Shown: one piece after another, positions 12,090 through 22,652 of the stretch
Layout: every line of letters starts with the position of its first letter
Numbering within the stretch: the stretch's first letter is position 1
Origin: Plasmopara viticola
Lineage: Eukaryota; Oomycota; Peronosporomycetes; Peronosporales; Peronosporaceae
Direction: 5' to 3'
DNA length: 64,000 nt
Assembly: GCA_001695595.3 (NCBI GenBank)
Contig: MBPM02000004.1
Location: 620,001 to 684,000, forward strand
Program-made: the position numbers and the translations under genes
The notes under the pieces: model-generated
The model's database searches: none
What the model saw: only the letters and a program-made list of their open reading frames with translations
What the model was told of the DNA's origin: nothing

Positions 12090-15000
12090 ATGGACCGACC
12101 ATCGACGCCCAAAAGCTCGAGGCGTTCGCCACCGATTCTTGAGATTCCATTGCGTAGCAACATGAGCACAGAAGAAGTCCCGTCGTTACCATCATCCACC
12201 ACGGCGTCTAGTGCCGATACACTCATCGAGTTGCCCTTTATCACGCCGAGTTGCTCGCTAGCGCTCCAGTCCAAGCGCGTGTGGCACGTGCGCAACGCGC
12301 TCGTGGCGTCTAAATTGGCAACATGCACTCTCGAGACGCTCATTCAAACCGTAGACACTTATGCAGCAGCAAACAGTGGGTCGAGTTTGGAAAAAGATGA
12401 TTTAATCGAATTTGTGCGATCACTCCCTGAGCTCCGGACAGGGGAGACGTTCAAGCCGATGGAAGAGACGCTAGAGCGGATTTTTCGCTCGTTTGAAAAA
12501 ACGAATCGCACGGACATTTACCAGCTTTCGACCGGCTGCTTAGTGTTACTTTCTGGTGACGTGAAGCGCAAAGTGGAGATTGCGATCCAATTTAGTCTCT
12601 GTGGCTGTGGCGTGGATGAATCAACTCCTATTACGCTGTCGATCGTGCGGGCAGCACTGGGCTGTCTGTTGCTCTCGATCTCTGCTATCTTTGATCTGTC
12701 AACGGCCACGGACCATCAGTTGCAATCTACAGCGTCTATTGTCACGACGTGTGTCGATGAGACAGTGGCGCGCATGTTTAGTGCGAATTCGCTGGCAAAA
12801 GACGACACTGCGTCGTTTGAGCACCATATTTGGCCGTGGATTGAAGCTAACCTTAGTGCAAATAAAGCTGTACCGTGGATAAAACTGCTCGACGCGAAAA
12901 AGTGGCCTGGGTCCAAACGCTTGACACTGTCGTCCCCGCAAGGATCTCCTGGGAAGTGGGGAATTCCGGACAATTCAGAAGCGGGTGAACGAGATGAAGA
13001 TGAAATGAGTGGCAGAGAGGATTTAGCTGAACTGAGCTTCCGCTTCTCAAGTGTAGATGGCGGCGTCGTAACTATTGGCGAACAACAAGCGCTGGATCTG
13101 TACGATGTGTTGGTGCAATCGGCTTTTACACGTATTAATCCGCAGGCCATGTACGACACGTTCGTACAACATACTGGCGATGGCCTTTTGGAAGAAGAGA
13201 CGTTTCTAGAGGCTATTGAAGAGCTACTGAGTATGACAGACAAATTATTTTTGATGGAAAACAATCTGTTTTTAGAAAAAATGCTCGCCATTTTCCGGTC
13301 GTTTTTACCTGAAAAGTTTCCAACAGTTGACGCGTTTGAAATTGCAGCTGGATTTAGTCTCTTGTCATGGGGATCCAAAAGCGACAAGCTCGCGTCGGCG
13401 TTCCATTATTTTGATGCAGACAGTAAAGGATATTTGAATCGGCAGCAATTGTGGCGGTTTTTGCGCTCGGTTTTGATCATGCTGTTGCACTTGTCGCCTC
13501 CGAATGAAGACGTTGTTTATCGATATGGCTCATTGGCAGAACTCGTGGATAAAGGAGAAGAGGAGATTTTAGAAATCATTATGGAAGGGCTTTCATATGA
13601 CGCCGAGTATGAAGAAGACGAAGAGGAGAATGCTGAGTTCGGCGAGGAAAGTGTCGAAGAGATTGATGGCGATCGAGCGCGTACGAACTCGGACATGCGA
13701 TTGGGTCTGTACACATTTGAAGATTTTGGCACGTGGTACAATGGTGGAGGCTTTGAAGACATGAGCTGGTTAGAACTTCTGGACCTACGCAAATGGGTCT
13801 TTGTATCTCCCTCGTTCGATGTAGAGGCTCTTGATACTCGTTCTGTGGATCCGGTTGTGGCCAGCAACAACTACTATACAGCTGCTAATATTCAAGTTGA
13901 TATTGATTTGACTGACCCGCAAGGCGAAGTCGCAGGAGTTAAAAAGCCATATTTTACATTTGCTGACGTGATTGACGAAGAAGACGATGAGGATGACGCG
14001 GAATCAGTTAGTGGACACCCGACGCCGCTGTCAGTGTCGATGGAGTCACCTTCAACAGCTGTACGATCGTATAATAGCAGTATTCCGGCGACGTTGCCTG
14101 CAATATGTTTGAAGAATGAAATTGTGCTCGAGTTCGATCTGCCATTCGATGCCAATGACGACGCTATTACCGAGCTACCGATCACTACATTAAGTTTCGA
14201 CAACGGGGATTTGATCCAGTACTTTGAACTGCAGCGAGTCGTCAAGCTCAATCATGTGCAGCTATACCGTGTGTATGACGTCTTTGAGCCATATATGGTC
14301 GATACGGCGTGTTTGTGTATCGAAAAGAGCACGTTCGATACGTGCGTGGGCAAACTCTTACCAGCCAACGTTGCGCCAAGCGTCGCTGCTGCGTTCGGTG
14401 CTAACGCCAATACACGCATTCCTCCACGAAGCGTCGGACGGGGAAAGGGTCCGAAAATGGTGGCGGATACACTTAGTCGGCTTTTCTTTGCGTTTAATCG
14501 TGGCGGGACGGGCAAAATTGATCTTGTCGAGTTTATATCAGCTTTTACTATTTTCTGTGCGGGTTCAAAGAGTGAAAAGCTGGCGTTTGCTTATCGTCTC
14601 TTTGATGCAGATGGAGATGGCTGCCTTACTCGTCGAGAAATGTGGAAGTATCTACGATCTTTCCTGACGATGCTGTTGGCGTTGGGGAATGGCTCGGAAT
14701 TATCTGCGGAAGCAATTGCTAGTGTGGCCGATACAGCTGCAATTGAGATTGCAGACTGCATTTTTAAAGACACGGATAAGACGTTTAGTACGAGAGAATC
14801 GCTTCATTCTTTGCAAGTAGGTGGTCAACGTCGCAGTTTGGACATCTCTATAACTACCGACACACCATCACCGAAGAGCACAGCACGGCACCATCGTAGC
14901 AGACGTTACGAACACCGTGGATCTTTACCTGGAGAAAGTAATCTTCATCTTGTCGGCGCAGCCTCACAAGCGGCTGGTGCTGGCGCTGGAAGCGCATTTA

Positions 15001-18000
15001 TTCGTGGTGGCGTGGTGTCTTTTGAAGAATTTGCGGTCTGGTATTCGCAACACGGCTACACGATCATTGCATGGATTGAGCTCTTGGACACGAAGAAGTG
15101 GCCTGAAGTGCCTCATTCAGTATCGGAAGCGATTCTTCGCTACATTAGCCGTCAGCAACATGCGCTAGAGATTGCGACTCAGATGGGCAATGAAGACACA
15201 GGCTCGGGGTCATCAAATGACACGGTTTCGTCCAACGAGAGTACGAACCGTGTGAGTGCTTCGTTAGAGCCAAATATTTCGGAAGCTGACCTGACTGTTC
15301 TTAATGCTTCATCCTTGCGGACGGTAGACCGCTACGCTGTCGAAGCTGGTATGGATGCTGTTAGCGGGATTGCTAACCTCATCACTTCTCCGACGTTGTC
15401 AACCGGAGCGAAAGATCTCGCATCTGTGGCTTTGCAATTTAAGCTCACAAGCTATGACAACACGATCTTGCGCATCCGCTTAAAAGATGTTGCCATTGTT
15501 TACACGATCTCGGAACGCATGAATTTGAGTCGATTGACTTGTGGTGAGCTTGTGCACTTGCTGAAGAAACACGCGCACAATCGCTCACTGACGAAGAGTG
15601 GATATTTGCGAGTCATGCGCGACCTGGTGCCACGAGACGAGCTGTCAAATGAGGACCAGGAATTTTTATCATTTCACTTGTTACGCATATTCACTTTGTT
15701 TGAGAGTGAAAGCGTGCTGCAGAGTAATGGAGCGAATGGCGATAATGATGACGAGGACTATCAGAATGGAAATTTTGTCAATGGCGTGGGCATGAACACG
15801 ATATCTGTGGAAATGCTGCAGCTAGTCGCTGGTATGTGTGTCTTTTGTGGTACGACAAAGAGTGCCAAGCTCAGCGTATTGTTCAAGCTCTTTGCTTCAC
15901 ATGGAGACGGACGCGTATCGCGCCGTCGACTTTTCGAGATGCTGAAGTCAATACTAGTCGTTTTATTTGCATTTTCAAGCTATAACGCAACGAGAGGAAA
16001 TTCTAACGACACAGGGTCTGTAAATACATGGAGCACTAACTCGATCGCAGAGCGTGCTGCTGGCGCTGTTGTCTCCAAGCTCTTCTGTGAGGCCATGTGT
16101 AAGCGTCCGGATTCGATCAGTCTTGCAGAGTTTGCGGCGTGGTATGCAGCAGGAGGCTATGTGGACTGTCCGTGGCTTGAGCTGCTAGATTTGTCAAAGT
16201 GGCCAGCAAAAGAAGCCTTTGAGGCGAGCAAGCGCGAGAAACCGTTGATCTATGCGTTTGACATGCTAGAAGAGGGCAGCATTTTGCACTTTACCGAAAG
16301 CGACATCTCGACGTATCTTTTCATGCTGCGTTCGACAAAGCTGGGCAAGTTGGGTGTGAGTAAAGTGTATGATGCATTACTGGCTTACGCCACTCCGCCA
16401 GCAGAGGAGGCGCTAACGATGTCAAAGGCCGCCGGAACCCAAAGTCGCAAAGGGCAAATGTACTCGTATGCTGCAGTGGAAGAAGACGAAGGCGCGTACT
16501 TGGTCTTAACACGTACAAACTTTTACGAATGTGTACGTAGTTTGGTCTCAAAAACTGGCATGACTGAGAAAGCGCAGCAGACGTCGTCTAAGTTGCTTTC
16601 TCGACTATTCAATGTCTTTGATCGCAAACGCAGTGGTCGAGTGAATGCTCTGGAGTTGGCGTGCGGTCTAAGTATTTTAGGAAGAGGCTCCAAGAGTCAG
16701 AAACTTTCATTGGCGTTTGATTTTATCACGAAAATGCGCCAGCAAAGGCACAAGACACTTGCGAGTTATGCACCGCCGCCTCCGAGTACAGCCACGGGAT
16801 ATGGTGGTTTTGGAATACAAGGAACGGGAATTGGTGGGTTTGGTCTTAATCTTGGTGGTGCATCAAATAATCACTTTTCAATGAGTGGAGCAAGTGGATT
16901 TGGATTGCCAAGCACTCGTGGCTTTGGGTCGACTGCACAAGGAATGCGAGGTGGTATAAATCGTCAGGCGCCACCACTCTCGACCGCTGAGATTAATGCA
17001 CTTCCTCACTCCGTGCTGTTCATTTATTTGCGCTCGTTTTTACTTGCGTTAATGGCGCTAAGTGATGGCACATACCGTCTCGGCCTGGAGAAAATTTACG
17101 TCGAGGCAGACGACTTTATCGAGGAAGCAATGGGTGATTTAATGACCGATGTGACTGCGAATGGTGCGAGCATTCCGTCTTCAGATGGTCTTGCTGGTTA
17201 TGGAAGTGCACGCTCCCGCGCGCGTGTAACTTTTGAGCAGTTTGGCGAATGGTACAACACAGGAGGCTACCAGCTAATTTCGTGGGTGGAGCTACTCGAT
17301 GTCAGTAAGTGGCAACAGCAACAGGACTTCCAGGAGCAAACCATCGCCATGACAACAGCCAGTCCTGCTTCAGCATACCAGAGCAAACGTACTGCCTTTG
17401 TTATGGGCTCGCAGAATCGTGGGCCGATCTCGACACCTGCACCCATGCCAGTGGAACCCATGCAACCTATTCAACAGACTGTAAAACCCGTGACCCGCCG
17501 ACGGCAAGTGCGACAGAGCGACATCGTATCGACCCCTTTTGCCCGTGGTCTCCCGGCTGCCGCGTCTAATCCAAAACCTGACCCTCGCGTATCGTCTGGT
17601 GCTGTCAGTCTGTCGTCGGATGGCCCCGTGATGGTGTTTGCAGTAGCTAAAGGCGCTGCCGAGTTGCAGTTTTTTAATGAGGACATTTCAGCGATCAAAT
17701 TGTTCCTGCGACAGACGCAATTGCACTCGGTGACGTCTTGGGAGCTGCAAGGTGCTCTTTTAGAAGCGCTGGAGTTTCCTATTGCCAGTTGCACAGGCGT
17801 CATGCTGACACAACGCAGTACGTTCTTACGTGCATTTGAAAAGTTTTGTGTAACATTACCTATGATCGCTTCGTCAAATGGGTCTAAGAAATCGACGGGG
17901 TTTTTGAGTGACGAAGGGTTAGAAATGCTGCAGCGTCTTCTCGGAGTGTTTGCACAAGAAGCTGCATCGAACGAGGAAGACGAACGCATTGCAACGGACG

Positions 18001-18509
18001 AAGATAAAGAGGACGAGGAAGATCCGATTGACATTAGCGCAGCGATCTGTGGCATGCTCGTGGTTTGTGAAGGCTCGATGCTTGACAAACTCAAGTGCTG
18101 TGCCGCGTTGCTGACGGATGATGATAGCGAGAGCGTCTCTAAGGGTGAAGGAGAAGGTAACGATGAAATGGACGATTCTTTGGTCCAGTTGGAGACCATC
18201 AAGTCGAGTCTCACGTGCTTCTTGATGGCATTTTACGGCATGAGCAGCTCATTGAGTGCCGAAGTGGCTCGGTGTTCGGCCGAACTCGGTGCTGAGGCTG
18301 TCGTTCAGTCTTTTCTCGAGGCATCAATTGAAGTGGATGATACCGTGGATGTTGAGAAGTCGGTGTCTCTTCGTGTGTTTAGCGACTGGTTCAGTAGCGT
18401 CGGATACCCAACGCATCCGTGGCTTGAGCTCGCAGTTCTTGATCACTGGCCGGCAGCTATTAACGTCTGTGGTAGCAACGGGATGACGGACGACTCGGGA
18501 GACGAGTAA
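12090..18509 (+). CDS. Giant EF-hand repeat protein (2139 residues)
   Basis: An uninterrupted single exon of 2139 residues. A module of several hundred residues recurs at least five times. Each has an EF-hand-like helix pair with a GSKSxKLxxAF segment, and ends in a signature of the type FxEFxxWYxxGGYxxxxWLELLDxxKWP (near residues 555, 985, 1360, 1730 and 2105). Two loops are good Ca2+ sites: DADSKGYLNRQQ (about 441) and DADGDGCLTRRE (about 838). Others, such as FASHGDGRVSRRR (about 1270), are degenerate. No signal peptide or membrane segment is visible, so it is probably cytoplasmic. It looks like a Ca2+-responsive scaffold built by internal duplication. I do not recognise a named homologue. 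Its 3' end has been duplicated as a broken fragment at 19538-19961. Confidence 0.85.
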   Translation: MDRPSTPKSSRRSPPILEIPLRSNMSTEEVPSLPSSTTASSADTLIELPFITPSCSLALQSKRVWHVRNALVASKLATCTLETLIQTVDTYAAANSGSSLEKDDLIEFVRSLPELRTGETFKPMEETLERIFRSFEKTNRTDIYQLSTGCLVLLSGDVKRKVEIAIQFSLCGCGVDESTPITLSIVRAALGCLLLSISAIFDLSTATDHQLQSTASIVTTCVDETVARMFSANSLAKDDTASFEHHIWPWIEANLSANKAVPWIKLLDAKKWPGSKRLTLSSPQGSPGKWGIPDNSEAGERDEDEMSGREDLAELSFRFSSVDGGVVTIGEQQALDLYDVLVQSAFTRINPQAMYDTFVQHTGDGLLEEETFLEAIEELLSMTDKLFLMENNLFLEKMLAIFRSFLPEKFPTVDAFEIAAGFSLLSWGSKSDKLASAFHYFDADSKGYLNRQQLWRFLRSVLIMLLHLSPPNEDVVYRYGSLAELVDKGEEEILEIIMEGLSYDAEYEEDEEENAEFGEESVEEIDGDRARTNSDMRLGLYTFEDFGTWYNGGGFEDMSWLELLDLRKWVFVSPSFDVEALDTRSVDPVVASNNYYTAANIQVDIDLTDPQGEVAGVKKPYFTFADVIDEEDDEDDAESVSGHPTPLSVSMESPSTAVRSYNSSIPATLPAICLKNEIVLEFDLPFDANDDAITELPITTLSFDNGDLIQYFELQRVVKLNHVQLYRVYDVFEPYMVDTACLCIEKSTFDTCVGKLLPANVAPSVAAAFGANANTRIPPRSVGRGKGPKMVADTLSRLFFAFNRGGTGKIDLVEFISAFTIFCAGSKSEKLAFAYRLFDADGDGCLTRREMWKYLRSFLTMLLALGNGSELSAEAIASVADTAAIEIADCIFKDTDKTFSTRESLHSLQVGGQRRSLDISITTDTPSPKSTARHHRSRRYEHRGSLPGESNLHLVGAASQAAGAGAGSAFIRGGVVSFEEFAVWYSQHGYTIIAWIELLDTKKWPEVPHSVSEAILRYISRQQHALEIATQMGNEDTGSGSSNDTVSSNESTNRVSASLEPNISEADLTVLNASSLRTVDRYAVEAGMDAVSGIANLITSPTLSTGAKDLASVALQFKLTSYDNTILRIRLKDVAIVYTISERMNLSRLTCGELVHLLKKHAHNRSLTKSGYLRVMRDLVPRDELSNEDQEFLSFHLLRIFTLFESESVLQSNGANGDNDDEDYQNGNFVNGVGMNTISVEMLQLVAGMCVFCGTTKSAKLSVLFKLFASHGDGRVSRRRLFEMLKSILVVLFAFSSYNATRGNSNDTGSVNTWSTNSIAERAAGAVVSKLFCEAMCKRPDSISLAEFAAWYAAGGYVDCPWLELLDLSKWPAKEAFEASKREKPLIYAFDMLEEGSILHFTESDISTYLFMLRSTKLGKLGVSKVYDALLAYATPPAEEALTMSKAAGTQSRKGQMYSYAAVEEDEGAYLVLTRTNFYECVRSLVSKTGMTEKAQQTSSKLLSRLFNVFDRKRSGRVNALELACGLSILGRGSKSQKLSLAFDFITKMRQQRHKTLASYAPPPPSTATGYGGFGIQGTGIGGFGLNLGGASNNHFSMSGASGFGLPSTRGFGSTAQGMRGGINRQAPPLSTAEINALPHSVLFIYLRSFLLALMALSDGTYRLGLEKIYVEADDFIEEAMGDLMTDVTANGASIPSSDGLAGYGSARSRARVTFEQFGEWYNTGGYQLISWVELLDVSKWQQQQDFQEQTIAMTTASPASAYQSKRTAFVMGSQNRGPISTPAPMPVEPMQPIQQTVKPVTRRRQVRQSDIVSTPFARGLPAAASNPKPDPRVSSGAVSLSSDGPVMVFAVAKGAAELQFFNEDISAIKLFLRQTQLHSVTSWELQGALLEALEFPIASCTGVMLTQRSTFLRAFEKFCVTLPMIASSNGSKKSTGFLSDEGLEMLQRLLGVFAQEAASNEEDERIATDEDKEDEEDPIDISAAICGMLVVCEGSMLDKLKCCAALLTDDDSESVSKGEGEGNDEMDDSLVQLETIKSSLTCFLMAFYGMSSSLSAEVARCSAELGAEAVVQSFLEASIEVDDTVDVEKSVSLRVFSDWFSSVGYPTHPWLELAVLDHWPAAINVCGSNGMTDDSGDE

Positions 18510-18570
18510 AGAAGATGATTGATCACAGCTACCAAGTAGATACTAGGCCGAGTTAAGCATGAATGTACGG

Positions 18571-19046
18571 CTAGTCTTTCTTTTTCTTTACAGGTTCTGT
18601 TTCATCTCCCTGTAGTAGGAAGACCATTCCGATGAGAATGATGGTCGCTCCTACAAACCAGCGCGGAGGCAAGTGTTCCTGAAAGAAGAAAAAGCCACCA
18701 GCAGCCGACAGCATAAAATTGACAGTTGCACTGGTGACGGTGGCGGTTAGTGAGTCTGTTTCATGCAAACCTTTTACAAAGCAACTGAGCATGAGTGTGT
18801 TAGCGCTAAGCATCAGCGCCAAGCACAGCACACGGATTGCGGACGATATGAGAGAGCAATAAGGGGACAGAGCCGACAATTGACATTGCGTATCGAGAAA
18901 CTGGAGCACACTCGAATGACCGTCCGCACTGAGTTTACCTAAGAGACCGGCGAGAGCCGCGAAGCATCCGGCAAATGCACTAAGGTGAATCAATAGTGAG
19001 TGCAAGCAGAGAGAAAGGGGCTGTGCAGCGCGCACCTGAACCGCAT
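18571..19046 (-). CDS. TMEM42-like membrane protein, copy 1 (two exons)
   Basis: The preferred model is exon 1 at 19046-19036 (ATG and three codons), a 56-nt GT-AG intron (19035-18980) and exon 2 at 18979-18571, giving 139 residues starting MRFSAFAGCFAALAGLLGKL. There are four likely hydrophobic segments and a lysine-rich tail (EPVKKKKD). The pattern of SATVNFMLSAAGGFFFFQE followed by a final helix fits the TMEM42/EamA-like small transporter-fold family, half the size of a drug/metabolite transporter. Substrate is unknown. Reading straight through the intron gives a 161-residue ORF from 19056, but its N-terminus is less family-like. It lies tail-to-tail with the EF-hand gene about 60 bp away. 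Confidence 0.75.
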
Positions 19047-19174
19047 GGTAGATCAATTATATATATGAAAAGTATAAGTATTATATGTGCGTATTGCGAG
19101 ACCTACTTCAACTTGTTAGTGCGCAAATCCTAGTATTAATAGCATTGTGTTTAAGGCTGTATTGTCCCTAACTC

Positions 19175-19356
19175 AACTACGTTTGGAAGCGCTCCACCGC
19201 CTCTGGTCCATCTGGCTCCGCCCCACGCTCATCTCACCCAAGACCCGCATTCGACTGTACAACACCTACGTTCTACCGATTCTGCTGTACAAGTGCGCCA
19301 CCGGGGCTCTTACCAAGTCAGAGCTCCACGGCCTCGAGAGTTTCCATCGCCGCCAG
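19175..19356 (+). mobile_element. Fragment of a non-LTR (LINE) retrotransposon
   Basis: Translation gives LWSIWLRPTLISPKTRIRLY, then NTYVLPILLYKCATGALTKS and ELHGLESFHRR, the pattern seen after the RT domain of LINE ORF2 proteins. It sits between two words that are continuous in copy 2 of the duplication (GTCCCTAACTCAACTA on the left, GTCCGACTACGAAG on the right). It was therefore inserted or exchanged in copy 1 only. No other LINE part is present. Confidence 0.7.
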
Positions 19357-19537
19357 TCCGACTACGAAGAATTTATCTGCCCATGAGCACAATAAGACGC
19401 TATCGGAAATTAGCTGCGAGCCCTAAGACCCGCAAGCGCTTGTCTTCCGCTAATGCAGGCATTTGCCGCACCAAAGCTTCGTCTCGCCGGTCCACGACAA
19501 CCATGCAATGGGGAGCGTCTGCTATAGCTCAACATAC
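19357..19537 (+). pseudogene. Truncated TMEM65-like gene 5' end (copy 1)
   Basis: From the ATG at 19383 it encodes MSTIRRYRKLAASPKTRKRL and continues to QHTSA, nearly identical to residues 1-54 of the intact gene at 36947. The TMEM65 and EF-hand parts are missing. After the shared GTGCT the reading continues into a duplicated fragment of the giant EF-hand gene and stops at 19607. The chimeric ORF would be a targeting-type N-terminus fused to about 20 EF-hand protein residues. Confidence 0.85.
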
Positions 19538-19961
19538 CAGTGCTAATGAGGACGAGGAAAATCCAATTGACGTTAGCGCAGCGATCTGTGGCATGTTCGT
19601 GGTTTAAGAAGGATCGATGCTTGACAAACTCAAGTGCTGTGCTGCGTTGCTTTCGGATGATGATAGCGAGAGTGTCTCAAAGAGTGAAGGAGAAGGTTAA
19701 GATAAAATGGACGATTCTTTGGTTCAATTGGAGACCATCAAGTCGAGTCTCACGTGCTTCCTGATGGCATTTACGGCATGAGCAGCTCATTGAGTGCCGA
19801 AGTGGCTCGGTGTTTGGCCGAACCCGGTGCTGAGGCTGTAGTTCAGTTTTTTTTTTATTCATCGATTGAAGTGGATAATACCGTGGATGTTGAGAAGACG
19901 GTGTCTCTTCGTGTATTTACCGACTGGTTCAGTAGCGTCGGAGTAGTGAGATTTGGAACAT
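19538..19961 (+). pseudogene. Broken duplicate of the giant EF-hand gene 3' end
   Basis: This matches 18005-18401 of the intact gene closely, with the same EGSMLDKLKCCAALL and SSLTCFLMAF segments. It has stop codons (after CGMFVV and after the SEGEG segment), a frameshift near 19770 and T-rich changes near 19845. Similarity stops abruptly after GACTGGTTCAGTAGCGTCGG at about 19941-19943, where unrelated AT-rich sequence begins. It is therefore truncated at both ends. Confidence 0.9.
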
Positions 19962-20008
19962 TGCGCCGGCAGTTTTTTAATTTCGATAATTTTCAGCGCA
20001 ATCAATAG

Positions 20009-21020
20009 TCGAGAGTAGGTTTAATTGTTTTTAAACCGAAGTATAACACAGCACTGTTACCAACCAGTAGTTTTAGAAAACACACATTACAAGAGGGGCT
20101 AACACTAATTTTATTGGTCGACGGTCTTTTTTTCGTTACCGTATTTATTACCCACAATAATTCTGGAACTTTTTTAATCTGTTTTATCGACGCCCCCTCT
20201 CGACCTAAACCTTAAGAAAAACTCTATCCGTTCTTTAATATTGAGAAAAAAAATATATTTGACAATATATAAAAATTGACCTGAAGGATGTATATTCACA
20301 TAGTTTCATAGCAATGTGTAAGTTCATCCTGGATAACGGAAATGTTTGTAGCAAGGCTCCAACGAAACCCAGTTGCTTTAAACATTGTTTAGTGGTGTCA
20401 AATGTTATAGAGGCTGATGGGGTGATGCGTAACATATTCAAAGCCCGACTTTATCACGATATTTCATGTCCTTGTTGATACATAGGCAAATGGTGGAACT
20501 ATGCCCACCATTGTCGAACCAAGAGATATAAATCATGGGCATCGACAATGCTTGAGTCTACACATGGACATTAATGGAGATCGAAAACAGTAGAAGAATT
20601 GAATTGGCTCTCGAACAAATAGTCGTATTTTTAATTTTTGGAATAATATAGGGGTATAAAGATACAGCACAGAAAACATGTCGAACGAGCTAACTTTTGG
20701 AAAATATTCTGGAAGACTGTTGAAAAAGTATATGGTACTGATCCAGGTTGCTGTCGATGGGTATTTAATCGGCCCAGTTTAAATGTTAAGGATCGAACTA
20801 TTCTTGCACTCGAAGTTCCGCATTGATGATCACTCATACATGAGGATGTGGGGTAAATATCACGGTAAGCCTCTCGAACAAATCATGATATCGATTGGCT
20901 TCGTAAAAATCAATTAGTTATTGATAGATGTCCGAAGCTATAAGCAGAATTGAACTAAGATGTTATTTTCTTCTTAAGCGATTGTAAACTTTAAAATTTC
21001 CCCTGTCAGACGATCATAGG
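20009..21020. other. AT-rich left flank of the Polinton relic
   Basis: No gene was recognised; short reverse ORFs at 20235-20441 and 20631-20837 show no motif. It probably includes the left end of the element, but no inverted terminal repeat could be matched by eye. Confidence 0.4.
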
Positions 21021-22640
21021 TCAGTTCCTGTTCGGATGCCACATATTACAAACTTGACATCCGGCGTTTGTTCTCCGAATCTGAATGGATGTAGGGACAT
21101 CGTGATCAGTTAGTTGGCTAATGTCAGCAACAAGAGCACAGTCAATTACAGACCATGCCTTGTGAACAAGAAGGCCATCGAACAGCTCAGGGGTCAGAAC
21201 ACCATTGATCGCTGAGACCTTAGTGACTTCATTAGTGAAGTGGTGGAAGTCGTAGTCATGGCTGATATTAGATACTTCCTGAGACCCGATACGTACGTTG
21301 AAATTACGGATACTCGAACCAGGATGAACCGTTCAAAGGACTTTGGAACTCCTGGACAGAAGCAGTTGCAAAGCTACTCGTTTGCTAATAAAACAAGAGG
21401 AGAATGACGAATTCAGCTTTCTTGATGGATGCCGATAGTTGGAGATCAAAAGCATCGTTGAACTGAGTCGATTGCTTGCCAATTCCAGCTCGCTGATTGA
21501 GCCACTGAGCGTAGCAGTCGTTGTATCGAACTTTTTTCACAGACTTTAAGATTTTCGCCTGAGGGTTCTCATGATGAACAAATGGTACGTAAAGACGCCA
21601 TGTAGTAAATGGCATGTATGGTACCATCAAAGGATAGGCTCGAGAGATTTGACAACAGCCCCCATGCAATGCTGAATTCGGCAGAAGCAGCAAGGAGGAT
21701 TATCCGTAATTGAGGAATTTACCATCACTGGACAAGTATTACCAGGTGCAAGAGTAGTGCTCGTTAGAGACATGCCCTTTACAGAATCAACCGCGACAAC
21801 AGAAGTTTCCTGATTGACGCGGAATCGAAGACGAATTTGAGGGATAGCCATCACGTCATGTTCCTTTAATATTGATTGGAGGTCATCTAGTTCAACCTTG
21901 ACCAATTCCATTAGCAGAGATAACCCCAGCAACGAGGACACCACGCGCATTTGGCTAGCAATATTCGTTGACGCCGCAGCCGCACCAAGTGAAGGCCACG
22001 TCGAAGTAAGGTCTGTTCCAACATTAGGAGGATTTGACAATAGAGGTCTGACGAGACCATCATTAGACACGGTAGCACCGCCAGAGGGAGGGAAAATAAC
22101 AAATGAGGAAAAGAATGTAGAGTTATTTGAGAACCCATCTCCATTAGTTAATGGTGTCGCAGCACTGAATGAAACGGACTGTGCAGCATCAGGGTACAGT
22201 AATGATTCAGCCTCGTGCTTCTTAACAAACGGAGGGCTGTAGCCTGTGTGGGCTCGAACATTTTTCCAAAACAGTTTGAGTCCGCCATTGTAACAATCGT
22301 CTTTCCGTTAAGCTCCAGAGACATGCTGTCGATGACATTCCACTTACCACACTTGAGTGTAGCGCAGAAACGGTTACTAGCAGCTGTCTGGACAGTACCG
22401 CCATCAGCGAGATCTTTTATAGAAGCATGATGTTTACTTCACGCAGGCAAGCAAATCCTTCGCTTCCATTAAGCTGAGCTGTAGCATCTTTAGTAATGAT
22501 ACCATTCTGGCATGGGCCTTAGTTAAGGTCGATGACAAAGGAACACGTTTGCCCGAAGCACCTTGATCTCGAGATCGCTTTGAAGCGAGCTCTGGTATCA
22601 ATACTGATCGGATAGTTGAGTTTCGCTCAGGGTAAAATTT
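21021..22640 (-). pseudogene. Polinton-type major capsid protein relic
   Basis: Read on the minus strand across several frames, it keeps a capsid-like series. An N-terminal part carries ITKDATAQLNGSEGFACLRE, a middle part carries KDLADGGTVQTAASNRF and SMSLELNGKTIV, then WRLYVPFVHHENPQAKILKS and KKVRYNDCY (about 21500-21600). A C-terminal part carries NFNVRIGSQEVSN and SAINGVLTPELFDGLLVHKA (about 21150-21300). The RLYVP...P...KKxxYND and NFNVRIGxQEV patterns resemble double jelly-roll capsids of Polintons and polinton-like viruses. Several frameshifts and stops make it dead. It runs divergent from the protease relic just to its right. Confidence 0.65.
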
Positions 22641-22652
22641 ATATGGATTCGA

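Larger units (their letters stand above)
18545..19537. repeat. Segmental duplication, copy 1 (TMEM42 plus truncated TMEM65 5' end)
   Basis: This segment matches 36215-37110 in order and orientation. It carries a TMEM42-like gene, a spacer with shared words such as GTATTAATAGCAT and GTCCCTAACTCAACTA, and the 5' part of a TMEM65-like gene. In this copy a LINE fragment replaces part of the spacer. The copy ends inside TMEM65 at about 19537, where sequence switches to EF-hand coding sequence. Confidence 0.85.

Noticed and set aside
17471..18214. 247-residue reverse ORF
   Set aside because: Lies wholly antisense to the giant EF-hand gene; Ser/Leu-rich composition is the shadow of its Asp/Glu/Ser codons.
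22210..22430. 71-residue plus-strand ORF in the Polinton relic
   Set aside because: Antisense to the better supported capsid reading.
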